NCBI GenBank assembly: GCA_027451445.1
Contig: DAIDJG010000127.1
Coordinates: forward strand, 1-50,834
DNA: 50,834 bases
Reading direction: 5' to 3'
Source of the DNA: Singulisphaera sp.
GTDB taxonomy: Bacteria > Planctomycetota > Planctomycetia > Isosphaerales > Isosphaeraceae
The translations under genes and the position numbers were made by a program. The notes under the pieces were generated by a model. The model was not told where the DNA came from and searched no databases. It worked only from the letters and a program-made list of their open reading frames with translations. Positions within the stretch are counted from its first letter, which is position 1. Every line of letters starts with the position of its first letter. Positions 27,925 to 35,537 of this stretch are shown here, piece by piece.

Positions 27925-28275
27925 TCATTCGGCCGTGCGGTCACAATTCTCGAGCGGGTAACGGCGTTCGAGGTCATCGATGAACCGGGTCACCTGACGC
28001 ATGCTTCCGTGATAGAACTTCGGGCAGCGCCGTTCGACGTAGGCTTGAACGCCTCGAAACGCGCGGGGCCAGAGGATCACGCCCCCCACGATCAGGAACG
28101 GTGAGCCGACGGGTCCGGGAAGCAAGAGTCCGCCGATCCCCGCGACGACGAGAAGCACGCCGACCTCTTTCGGCATCTTTTCGATCCGCCGGACCTGGTC
28201 GTCTTGACTCACGGGCTCGGGCTGGGGTGCGGGCTCGGGCTCGGCGTGCTTTTTCTTGACTCTTCTCTTGGCCAT
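27925..28275 (-). CDS. PGPGW-like small membrane protein, paralogue 1 (116 aa)
   Basis: After a basic and Pro/Glu-rich N-terminus (MAKRRVKKKHAEPEPAPQPE) there is a helical hairpin in the membrane: EVGVLLVVAGIGGLLLPGPV, a turn at GSP, then FLIVGGVILWPRAF. The turn LLPGPVGSP resembles the LPGPGW signature of the putative transmembrane PGPGW family. The C-terminal helix (SMRQVTRFIDDLERRYP) is amphipathic. The next gene upstream encodes a close paralogue. GGAGG lies ten bases before the ATG. Function is unknown. The LPG turn also occurs in the DUF454 protein of the same cluster, which suggests related hairpin architectures. Confidence 0.82.
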   Translation of the reverse strand: MAKRRVKKKHAEPEPAPQPEPVSQDDQVRRIEKMPKEVGVLLVVAGIGGLLLPGPVGSPFLIVGGVILWPRAFRGVQAYVERRCPKFYHGSMRQVTRFIDDLERRYPLENCDRTAE

Positions 28276-28312
28276 GGGGGCTTCCCTCCGAAATCATCTT
28301 CACCAGCCGGTC

Positions 28313-28771
28313 TTAGCCCTGAGTGGCGTCTGGAAAGCGCCGTTCGAAGTCGTCGAGATAGCGGCCGACCTGCTTCATCCCCTTATTATAGGCAGAAGGG
28401 TATCGGCGCTGGGCCCAGCGTTCGAGCTTTCCGAACATGTTCGGCCACAGGATCAGGCCTCCCGCCACGAGCGCCGGCGTGCCGGCCATGCCGGGCAGGA
28501 CCCAGCCCAGGGCACCGACGGTCACGAGCATGACACCCACTTCCCTGGGAAGCTCCTGGAGCTTGCGGTGATTCGCGTCCGCGGGGAAAGCGCTCACTTC
28601 GTCGCTCGCGGGATCTCCGGGTGAGTCGCTCGCGGCACCCGCCGAGGAGGCGCGAGCCTCGGGCTCGTTTGTTCCGCTGTCGCTCATGAGGGGACATGTG
28701 TCCTCACCTGGTGGCGGCAAGACGCCGACCACCCCATCCGCGCTGGATTCGTCCATGCTCCGATCTTCCAT
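28313..28771 (-). CDS. PGPGW-like small membrane protein, paralogue 2 (152 aa)
   Basis: An acidic, Ser/Ala/Pro-rich N-terminus of about 70 residues precedes the same membrane hairpin as the neighbouring paralogue: REVGVMLVTVGALGWVLPGM, then GTPALVAGGLILWPNMF, and a C-terminal helix GMKQVGRYLDDFERRFP. The long N-terminal region differs from the basic one in the paralogue, so the two may have opposite charge partners. AAGGAG nine bases before the ATG at 28771 supports this start. The gap to the pseudo-ATPase stop is 15 bp, indicating the same operon. No enzymatic motif is seen. Confidence 0.82.
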   Translation of the reverse strand: MEDRSMDESSADGVVGVLPPPGEDTCPLMSDSGTNEPEARASSAGAASDSPGDPASDEVSAFPADANHRKLQELPREVGVMLVTVGALGWVLPGMAGTPALVAGGLILWPNMFGKLERWAQRRYPSAYNKGMKQVGRYLDDFERRFPDATQG

Positions 28772-28786
28772 CGGGTCGATTCTCCT

Positions 28787-31192
28787 TTAGACTCCGAGCG
28801 AGTGGGAAACCAGTCGCCGCGGCACTCGACTGCGGCCCGGCGCAGCGAGCGAGCCCGAAGCTCGCCGATAAAGCTCCAGCGTGCTCAGATTACTGATCAC
28901 GACAACCGCGAGCGCCGTGGCCCCGAGGAGGAACGCGCCCGCGACGCAGAGCGCGTTCGGTACGAGCACGAGTCTCTGCGCCGCTTCGACCCGGAGCGTG
29001 TGCGAGCGCGCGACGTCGCACAGCTCGGCGAACAGGTCAAGCCGGGGCTGGAGCAAGATCACCTCGGCCGGATCGTCGTCCCAGTCGGCCTCGCTCGAGG
29101 TCGATACGGCGACGGTTGCGACTTCAGCGACTTCACGTCGCGCGCGACAGTCGCCGATAAACGCCGTCCGCGCCCCGCGCTCTCGGCACTCGCGGAGATA
29201 GCGTTGCTTATCGGACGTAGCGAGACCCGCGCCAAAACGCGTCACTCCAAGCCGTGACGCTAGCCCTGCGACTTCGCTTTCGGGTCGGTCCGAAAGCAGG
29301 ACGACCGAGACTCCCGGCTGTGCCTGCAAACGTTCCACCACGCTCGCAGCCTTGAGCCGTTTCGAGCGCCCAAACTCCAGGACCGCCACCAGATCGCCGT
29401 CGACCTCAACCGCCAACGGGCCGGAGCTTCCACCCTCCGGATCGAGTTCACGGACCCGGACCCGGTGCTTGCCGTGCTCGATCGTAACTCCCGGATCAAA
29501 TTCCACCGCCGGGAGGTTCAGCACGTGGCAATGGCGTTCGCGACACGCGTCGAGCAACGCCTCCGCCCGCTCGTCGGCCATGTGGCGGAAGGCGCTGGCC
29601 GCATAGCGGAGCAGGAGCGGCTCCGGGAGCCGCGACTGAACGTCGACGACCTCCAGAGCGCACGAGCGCAGGGCAGGGGAGTCATCGAGTACGACGGTGT
29701 CGACCTTCGCCAGGCGGTTGAAGGAATCCGGAAACCGTACGACGATCCCAAGCCGAGCGCAAGCGGTCGCGTCGCGCAAGGTTTCCAACGAGAGAGCAAC
29801 ACCGGGACCAGTCGCATAGTCGGGACGGAGCACTGCCGACGCCATCGTGATGTCGCCGGCGAGCAATCCCACACCGGCCATCGCAAACGTCGGGACGACC
29901 GCCTGCTCGGCAAACACCTCGGTCTGCTTCACCGGCGATCCCGCCCCGGGTGCGAGGTTAGTCGCCGCGACGAGGGCCCGGCCGATCTTCCCCGCCGTCG
30001 TCGCGTCGGCTGACCGCGCAACCTGAACGCACAGTGACCCTTTCAGCACAGTCGAGCCGGCGAGGACCGTGTCCCCCTTCCGCACCCGCGACGCCCCCTC
30101 CAGCGCCCGCAGTGCCTGTTGCTCGACCATCCCCTCACCCCGGATCACCCGGCCATCCGCCGGCACCAGATCACCCGCGCTCACGACGATCAGGTCGCCC
30201 GGCCTGAGTCGGTCAACCGGGGCAAGCACCTCGCCTTCGGCCACCTCGACGCGCGCCAGCCGCGGCAACGGCAGGCACTCGGCCAGCAACCGCCGGCGCT
30301 CGGCGGAAAGGTCGTGGCGCAGCCGGGCGTTCCAGAACCGGAACGACCACATCATCAAGGCGGATGCGAGGAACTGTCCGCCCGTCAGAGTCCCCGCGAC
30401 GATCACCGTGTAGAGCACCGGCAGTCCGACCGTGCGCTGGCGAACCTGTTGCCACGCCAGCCGGAACGTCCGCAGGTTGCTGCCGACGAGCATGATCGCG
30501 CTGACGGGCGCGAGTGCGGAGACGAGCAAATCGGCCGCCGCACCCACGACCAGGTTCGCATTCGCGAGCGCGAACGAGGTCTTGGGAGGCGGCGGGACAG
30601 CACGTTCCCACCAACCGGGGTTGTCGAGCGCCTCTTCAGCCAGCCGAATCAGCCGCGAACTCGAGACCGTCGACGGGGTGTAGCGGACGGTCAAGGCCCC
30701 AGTGCGGCGGTCGAGCGCCGTGCGATTCACGCCCGGTACGGACGCCATGAGCTTGTGGAACTCTCGGGCCAGAATCGCGTCCTGGCGCAACGAACCGTGG
30801 CGGAGCCGCAACAGACCGGGTTGGTCAATGACGACTTCGCACGTCGAGAGCAGAGCGCCATGCCGGTAGACGGTGAACGTCGACTCGCGCACACCGCGCG
30901 GTAGGGTCGGCGAAAGTCCGTCGTCCGACCGGAGCGCCGCCGCAAGGGTCCTGATGAATGCCTGCGGGTCCGGCGGCGTGTGTACCGGCCGAACGAGGGC
31001 CAGGGCCGCAGCCCGATCGATCGAGACGGACGCGACCTCGGCAAGGTAAAACGCGCGTTCGAGAAAGCGCCGGGTGTGTCCGTCGGCGCCGAGTCCAAGC
31101 AGAGACTCGTTCTGCACCTCAAGCACGCCTCCGGACCACGCCACCCGGGCGGGCTTGGGCTCGGATCGGGGGGTGGAGGGAGGCGGGTTCAC
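28787..31192 (-). CDS. P-type ATPase homologue lacking catalytic motifs (pseudo-ATPase)
   Basis: About 801 residues from a GTG at 31192; an ATG at 31255 is in frame but lies inside a repeat. The overall order is that of a heavy-metal P-type ATPase: two HMA-like N-terminal units (HTRRFLERAFYLAEVASVSI; QPGLLRLRHGSLRQDAILAR), membrane helices, actuator (PGDLIVVSAGDLVPADGRVI), P/N domains and two last helices. The signatures are all altered. TGES is replaced around ALEGAS, the membrane CPC by TGPGVALSL, DKTGT by DDSPA (Asp503 kept), HP is absent, and GDGxND reads GDCRARRE (680-687). A continuous 2.4-kb frame argues against decay. It probably no longer pumps; a regulatory or scaffold partner of the intact ATPase upstream is inferred. 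Confidence 0.88.
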   Translation of the reverse strand: MNPPPSTPRSEPKPARVAWSGGVLEVQNESLLGLGADGHTRRFLERAFYLAEVASVSIDRAAALALVRPVHTPPDPQAFIRTLAAALRSDDGLSPTLPRGVRESTFTVYRHGALLSTCEVVIDQPGLLRLRHGSLRQDAILAREFHKLMASVPGVNRTALDRRTGALTVRYTPSTVSSSRLIRLAEEALDNPGWWERAVPPPPKTSFALANANLVVGAAADLLVSALAPVSAIMLVGSNLRTFRLAWQQVRQRTVGLPVLYTVIVAGTLTGGQFLASALMMWSFRFWNARLRHDLSAERRRLLAECLPLPRLARVEVAEGEVLAPVDRLRPGDLIVVSAGDLVPADGRVIRGEGMVEQQALRALEGASRVRKGDTVLAGSTVLKGSLCVQVARSADATTAGKIGRALVAATNLAPGAGSPVKQTEVFAEQAVVPTFAMAGVGLLAGDITMASAVLRPDYATGPGVALSLETLRDATACARLGIVVRFPDSFNRLAKVDTVVLDDSPALRSCALEVVDVQSRLPEPLLLRYAASAFRHMADERAEALLDACRERHCHVLNLPAVEFDPGVTIEHGKHRVRVRELDPEGGSSGPLAVEVDGDLVAVLEFGRSKRLKAASVVERLQAQPGVSVVLLSDRPESEVAGLASRLGVTRFGAGLATSDKQRYLRECRERGARTAFIGDCRARREVAEVATVAVSTSSEADWDDDPAEVILLQPRLDLFAELCDVARSHTLRVEAAQRLVLVPNALCVAGAFLLGATALAVVVISNLSTLELYRRASGSLAAPGRSRVPRRLVSHSLGV

Positions 31193-31206
31193 GGGAAGGG
31201 ATCTCT

Positions 31207-31378
31207 CAAGATGGATGCAAAATGTCAGATGCGAAATGGCAGATGCGAGATGCAAAATGGTGGGTGCAAGATGGCAGACGGCGACTCTCGGCGTGTGGCC
31301 AGAGACGGTGATGCAGACCGCAGTCCGTCCTCATCGAGCATCTGGCATCTGCCATTTTGCATCGGACATCCGCCATTC
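31207..31378. repeat. Degenerate GATGCAAAATGGCA-type repeats in inverted arrangement
   Basis: From 31207 to about 31275 there are several imperfect units of the form GATGCRARATGGCA. At about 31338-31376 the reverse complement of the same units recurs. The block separates the 64-residue gene from the pseudo-ATPase and may form a long hairpin. It looks like an intergenic repeat that has expanded by slippage. An ATG of the pseudo-ATPase frame (31255) falls in it, which makes that start doubtful. Confidence 0.7.
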
Positions 31379-31390
31379 CCCAGTTCCCGT

Positions 31391-31585
31391 CTACCCCGCC
31401 GCATACGGCTTGAGCTCGCCTCGACTCACCATGCCTTCGAGGGCGTCGGCGATGAGGCTTTCCTCTTTGTCAAACACGTTGAAAACCTCGCGCAGGCGGC
31501 CGCGCTGGCGAGTCAGCTCGAAGCCGAAGTAGGTCACCACCAGCAATCCCACGATCGCCGGGATGATCGGGACTTCTTCGTTCAT
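31391..31585 (-). CDS. Small single-pass membrane protein (64 aa)
   Basis: MNEEVPIIPAIVGLLVVTYF gives an N-terminal membrane helix, followed by a charged helical region (QRGRLREVFNVFDKEESLIA) and a short end. GGAG is about ten bases before the ATG. It lies 32 bp after the stop of the upstream gene, so it is part of the same minus-strand transcript. Small helices of this sort often stabilise membrane complexes such as P-type ATPases, but there is no family signature here to establish it. Confidence 0.7.
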   Translation of the reverse strand: MNEEVPIIPAIVGLLVVTYFGFELTRQRGRLREVFNVFDKEESLIADALEGMVSRGELKPYAAG

Positions 31586-31617
31586 GGCGCTTCGTCTCCG
31601 TTCCCAGGTGAATGATG

Positions 31618-32145
31618 TCAGAGCAATTCGATCGACGCCTCGGAGGCTTCGTGCAACAGCCGGATCGCTCCCGAGACGCCTTCGCGATGGAGTTCCTTCT
31701 TAACCTCGACGTCGAGGCACTCGGCCGTGCGGTGCAGGTTCACAAAGCGAAGGAACTCCTGGAGCCTCGCGAGCGCTTGTTCGCCATTACGGAATCGTCC
31801 GAGGTGAATGCGGAATCCCTTGTACTTGCCGTGGCCGATGCCTTTGGGAGCGTGCAAGTCGTAGATCAGGATGGTGGGATCGCGGCCAATCAACTGGGGC
31901 TCGCGGCGGAGAATCTCCACCGACTGCTCGGCGCTCAGGATGTAGAGCGAATCTTGCTTGTTGAAGCTGTGGAGGATTGGTAGGTGGGCCTGGACCAACT
32001 TGGAAACGTGTGCGTTCCAGCCGGTATCGATCAGAAAGATGTCAAACCGCTTCAACTCCGGCGAAATGCACTCGGTTACCTTTTGGGCGCGCAGGCTCAT
32101 GAAGGGAATGTGAGCCGAGGGGGCTTTCCGCGCTTTGCCGGTCAT
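31618..32145 (-). CDS. Hypothetical protein (175 aa) in the P-type ATPase cluster
   Basis: Starts at MTGKARKAPSAHIPFMSLRA with GAGGG about eleven bases upstream. It is a soluble alpha/beta protein: CISPELKRFDIFLIDTGWN, LPILHSFNKQDSLYILSAEQ, DPTILIYDLHAPKGIGHGKY, and a helical C-terminus ending SEASIELL. A flavodoxin- or thioredoxin-like fold is conceivable from the strand/helix alternation, but no catalytic Cys pair is present. No known family is recognised. It is followed closely by the 64-residue membrane gene and preceded by the 103-residue gene (34-bp gap), so it is part of the cluster operon. Confidence 0.75.
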   Translation of the reverse strand: MTGKARKAPSAHIPFMSLRAQKVTECISPELKRFDIFLIDTGWNAHVSKLVQAHLPILHSFNKQDSLYILSAEQSVEILRREPQLIGRDPTILIYDLHAPKGIGHGKYKGFRIHLGRFRNGEQALARLQEFLRFVNLHRTAECLDVEVKKELHREGVSGAIRLLHEASEASIELL

Positions 32146-32179
32146 GACAGGTCGCCCTCTGGATGCGGGACAACAGGGA

Positions 32180-32491
32180 TCAGAGCCCCAGGTCGGTCGC
32201 GATCGAGTCGATGAACCGGACGGCGTGCTGTCGGTGCACATCGGTCGCAAACGCCTTCGCCGCCCAGGAAAGTTCGGCATCCACCTGGAGCGCTTCGGCA
32301 GTAAACCGCACAACGAACGACGCCCAGTCGGCCTGAATCGTAAACTGCGGCTTCTCCGGATGCCAGGTCAGCGCGGTGCGTACTGGAATCTCATGCTGTC
32401 GCCGCGAGAACTCGTTGGTGATCGCTTCCCGCGTCGGCGCGTCGAGCGGCCGTTGGAGCGGGCGCGTGTACAGGGTTTCTTTCCATCGCAT
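32180..32491 (-). CDS. Small conserved-looking protein overlapping the ATPase 3-prime end (103 aa)
   Basis: The ATG at 32491 lies inside the ATPase gene, giving a 101-base overlap in a different frame. The protein has a helix (APTREAITNEFSRRQHEIPV), two or three strands (ALTWHPEKPQFTIQADWASF; RFTAEALQVDAELSWAAK) and a final helix (FIDSIATDLGL). This pattern resembles the polyhydroxyalkanoic-acid-system family (PHA_gran_rgn), but the match is only by feel. No in-frame start downstream of the overlap would keep the first helix. GGAG lies about 13 bases upstream, a weak site, so coupling to ATPase translation is likely. Confidence 0.65.
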   Translation of the reverse strand: MRWKETLYTRPLQRPLDAPTREAITNEFSRRQHEIPVRTALTWHPEKPQFTIQADWASFVVRFTAEALQVDAELSWAAKAFATDVHRQHAVRFIDSIATDLGL

Positions 32492-35150
32492 AAGCTTGAC
32501 TCATCTCCAGCCGGTGCCGGCGTTCCGCCTCGATTTGCGCGACTTTGCGGAGTGGAAGCACGCCGTTCGCCAGGGCGGCCAGAGCGGCGACGTTGTTGGT
32601 GACCACCGACGCCATGATCCCAAAGCCCATCGTAAATACGCCCACGATGCACGCAATGTTCGGCGCCAGGATCATCGACCAGCTTCGCTTGACGTTCAAA
32701 TCCAGATCGCGGGCGATGTCCCTGAGCTCGCAGAGCTTCGCCAGCCCCTCCTCCAGGAACACAATGTGGGCCGTGTCGGTCGCGATCGACGACGCCCCCC
32801 GCAATGAGATCGATACGTTGGCCTTCTTGAGTGCGATCGAATCGTTGATCCCATCGCCCACGAAGCAGACCTTGCATCCCTCCTTTTGCAGTTTCTCCAC
32901 GTAGTCGGCCTTGTCCGCCGGCAGCACCTGGGCGAAGTAACGGTCCATGCCAAGCGACTCCGCCAGCTTCTTCGTCGGCGCCTCGTGGTCACCCGAGATG
33001 ATCGCGATGTGCTTGATCCCCCGCTTCCGCAGGCCAGCGATGATGTCCTTCACCTCGGGTCGAACGGAGGCCTGAAGCTCGATCGCGCCGCCGAGCTCGT
33101 CGTCGACGCCGACCATGACCATCGTGAACCCTTCGCGGTGTGCCTCGTCGAGGGCTTCCACCACCTCGGGCGTGAGCTCAATCCCCTCCATCTCCATGAA
33201 CCGCTTGCTGCCCACCCGTATGGTGCGGCCCTCGATCTCGACCGTGATCCCGTAGCCGACCTTGTACTGGGTATCGTCCGTTTCGGGCAGCTCGAGGTTC
33301 AGGTCTTTCGCCTTGTGCAGGATCGCCAACGCAATGGGATGGTGGAACTTGCGCTCGGCAGCCGCGGCGTAACCGAGGATCTCGTCGGGGTCGAACCCCT
33401 CCGATGCAATCACCCGCCCGACCTCCGGACGCTCACGGGTCAGGGTGCCCGTCTTGTCGAAGAGGACGGTGTCGATCTCGTTCATCAGCTCCAGGGCGCG
33501 GCCGTCCTTGACGAGGATCCCCTTGTTCGCGCACAGGGCCAGTGAGCTCAGCATCGCCAACGGGGCGGCCATCCGAATGCCCGTGCCGAAGTCGCTGTTG
33601 AGCACCGCCACGGCGCCCGCAGGGCCCATCGCGGCCAGGCCGAGCGAGCCGACGCACAGAGTCGGGATCACGGCCTTATCGGCGAGCCGCTCTCCCTTGT
33701 GCTGCGACGCCAGCTTGTAGCCAGCCGTGTCGTTGAGGATCTGGCTGATCTTGGCGGACGCAGTTTCCGTTCCCGAAGTTTCGACCGAGACGTACACCTT
33801 ACCCGCAACCATAACGGTCGACGCAAACACCCGGTCGCCCACGCCCTTCTCCGCGGGCGTCGACTCACCGGTCAGGGCGTGCTGATCGATCATCGCCATG
33901 CCTTCGACCACGTGTCCGTCGACAGGGACGACCTCGCCGGTGTTCACGACGATGATGTCGCCCTTGTTGAGCTTGTCGAGCGAGACCTGCACCTCGGTGC
34001 CGTTCCGATACAGCCAGACGTATCGCGGCTGCTTGCCGAACGCGTTGAGGAGAAGCTTCTTCGAGTTGTCCTGCGTGCGCTTGACCAGCACCCGGCCGAA
34101 GCTGAGGCACCAGCAAAGCACGGTCCCCGGGAAGATCGACATGGTCCCAAGACAGCCCACGACCACGATCGCGTCGAGCACGTCGACCCCGAGCCGCTTC
34201 TCCTCGAACAGGACGTGCCGCGCTTCACGGAAAGTCGGTATCGACGTGTAGGCGAACAACAACGCGGCCGCCGGCAATAGCCCGGGCATCGCAAACTGTG
34301 CGGCCGCCGCGAAGGGAACCGACGCGGTGCAGAGGGGCAAATGCAGGTCGAGCTTATCGAGCTTGGTCGGGTGCTCGGCGTTCGCGAGGGCGCTGTCGAG
34401 GATCTCGATCACCTGGTCGCGCGACAACTGCCGAGGGTCGTAGTCGACCTGGACGTTGCATGTGATCGAGCCGGTCTTGTACTGCTCGATCCCGAGGATG
34501 CTCATCAGCTCCCGCTCGATCGCCTGGCAGAGCTCGCTCTTGCGGTAGAGGACGGGATTCTTCAAACGGATCCGTCCTGGGCGGTCGAGTTTGACCTCCC
34601 AGCCCGCGTGCGCCGCAACCGGACGAGAATACCGCACGACCCCGTCGCGGCTCCGCGCCTCGGACACGTCGGCCAGTGACGACTTCGCCGGACTGGCCTG
34701 GGGCGCGTGGGGAACCGCCCGGCCATTGCCGTTTGGACTGGCATGACCATTTGTTGCGTGTCCGTTCGCATGGCCATGGGTCACATGCCCGTTCGTCGCG
34801 TGTCCGTTCGCGTGGCCATGGGTCGCATGACCGTTGGCTGCATGACCGTTCGTCGCGTGACCGTTCACATGCCCGTTCGCGGTGTGACCGCTGGTCTCTG
34901 GCGCGAGTCTAAGCAGGGAGGCGACCCGGTTCAACACGCCCTGGAGCGTCCATTTCTTCGGGCAGTAGCGGAGCTCCGCGTGGGGCGAATCACCCCTGCG
35001 AATGATGATGTCGGAGATTTCTTCCGCGAGGAACGCGCGCTCGACGAACCGCCGGCAGGTTGCGCTGTCGGCATCGCCGAAAAGGACCCGGCTGGAAAGT
35101 CGAATGATCCCTCGATCCGGAAACGTGACGGCCAGATCTTGGCTGCTCAT
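32391..35150 (-). CDS. P1B-like P-type ATPase with His-rich linker and no CPC motif
   Basis: A 919-residue cation-transporting ATPase. Layout: first HMA-like unit (residues 5-65, TCRRFVERAFLAEEISDIII); a His-rich repeat (about 87-138); second HMA-like unit (about 184-260, PGRIRLKNPVLYRKSELCQA); membrane helices; actuator with TGES at 427-430; helices containing GTGIRMAAPL where CPC is expected; DKTGT with phosphorylated Asp565; the HP pair in ERKFHHPIA; GDGIND at 765-770; and two last helices. The machinery is intact, but the CPx metal site is absent, so the transported ion cannot be predicted and may not be Cu, Zn or Cd. The start overlaps the upstream 40-codon frame by one base (TGATG), and its end overlaps the next gene by 101 bases. 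It is the likely central enzyme of this cluster. Confidence 0.95.
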   Translation of the reverse strand: MSSQDLAVTFPDRGIIRLSSRVLFGDADSATCRRFVERAFLAEEISDIIIRRGDSPHAELRYCPKKWTLQGVLNRVASLLRLAPETSGHTANGHVNGHATNGHAANGHATHGHANGHATNGHVTHGHANGHATNGHASPNGNGRAVPHAPQASPAKSSLADVSEARSRDGVVRYSRPVAAHAGWEVKLDRPGRIRLKNPVLYRKSELCQAIERELMSILGIEQYKTGSITCNVQVDYDPRQLSRDQVIEILDSALANAEHPTKLDKLDLHLPLCTASVPFAAAAQFAMPGLLPAAALLFAYTSIPTFREARHVLFEEKRLGVDVLDAIVVVGCLGTMSIFPGTVLCWCLSFGRVLVKRTQDNSKKLLLNAFGKQPRYVWLYRNGTEVQVSLDKLNKGDIIVVNTGEVVPVDGHVVEGMAMIDQHALTGESTPAEKGVGDRVFASTVMVAGKVYVSVETSGTETASAKISQILNDTAGYKLASQHKGERLADKAVIPTLCVGSLGLAAMGPAGAVAVLNSDFGTGIRMAAPLAMLSSLALCANKGILVKDGRALELMNEIDTVLFDKTGTLTRERPEVGRVIASEGFDPDEILGYAAAAERKFHHPIALAILHKAKDLNLELPETDDTQYKVGYGITVEIEGRTIRVGSKRFMEMEGIELTPEVVEALDEAHREGFTMVMVGVDDELGGAIELQASVRPEVKDIIAGLRKRGIKHIAIISGDHEAPTKKLAESLGMDRYFAQVLPADKADYVEKLQKEGCKVCFVGDGINDSIALKKANVSISLRGASSIATDTAHIVFLEEGLAKLCELRDIARDLDLNVKRSWSMILAPNIACIVGVFTMGFGIMASVVTNNVAALAALANGVLPLRKVAQIEAERRHRLEMSQAYAMERNPVHAPAPTAARRADAGSDHQRVLAATA
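34737..34892 (-). repeat. Tandem 12-15-bp repeats encoding the His-rich NGHAT linker
   Basis: Within the ATPase gene, about eleven units of the form x-Gly-His-(Ala/Val/Thr)-x-(Asn) follow each other, mostly NGHAT or HGHA. They encode thirteen His residues between the two HMA-like units. The DNA units are imperfect copies of 12 or 15 bases and probably vary in number between strains. His-rich stretches of this kind bind Zn, Ni, Co or Cu in other transporters. Confidence 0.9.
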
Positions 35151-35272
35151 CAGAAGCGACCTCGGTGGATTCTTGGAAGCATGAATTCAAGGTGCGTGAT
35201 GGAGAGGTCGAGCGTCTCGGTTTCCCAACGGAGAGGGGGGTTCGCCGCGGGCAGTTTTTTCGATTCAGACAT
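35150..35272 (-). CDS. Tiny ORF (40 aa) coupled to the P-type ATPase start
   Basis: A 40-codon frame (MSESKKLPAANPPLRWETET, then a basic end) whose start overlaps the end of the 90-residue gene by 8 bases and whose stop overlaps the ATPase ATG as TGATG. No ribosome site precedes it, so it would depend on re-initiation. It might be a translated coupling leader and not a functional peptide. It could also be a chance frame, though both overlaps being in phase with the neighbouring signals makes this less likely. Confidence 0.5.
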   Translation of the reverse strand: MSESKKLPAANPPLRWETETLDLSITHLEFMLPRIHRGRF

Positions 35273-35537
35273 GTGCAGGCGAATATGTACCAGCACCATT
35301 TCGCGCCGGTGGTTCCCAGGAAGGCTGTGAAGCCGCCTCAGGCGTCGGCGCGGCGGCCTCAGCCGCCATGTTCTGTGCGGCGGTCTGAGCGTCATGAAAC
35401 GCCGCTGCGGCCCCTTCCATGAGGGCCGAGACCAGCGGGGCTACCTTGTGTTTCCACTTCGGGTACGTCGCGAGCGCAAACGCCCCAACGGCGACACCGG
35501 CCGTGAAGGAAACCACACTCGGTCGCAGTAACGGCAT
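35265..35537 (-). CDS. Single-helix small protein upstream of the ATPase (90 aa)
   Basis: MPLLRPSVVSFTAGVAVGAF gives one N-terminal membrane helix with Gly/Ala spacing. A short KWKHK basic patch and a helical Ala-rich tail (GAAAAFHDAQTAAQNMAAEA) follow, then a Pro/Ser/His end. AAGGTGAT nine bases before the ATG supports the start at 35537. The general build (one helix then an amphipathic Ala-rich helix, next to a P-type ATPase) recalls the DUF1490/PacL and DUF5132 type accessory proteins of mycobacterial and cyanobacterial metal ATPases. This is an analogy by architecture, not a demonstrated match. Confidence 0.75.
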   Translation of the reverse strand: MPLLRPSVVSFTAGVAVGAFALATYPKWKHKVAPLVSALMEGAAAAFHDAQTAAQNMAAEAAAPTPEAASQPSWEPPARNGAGTYSPAHV

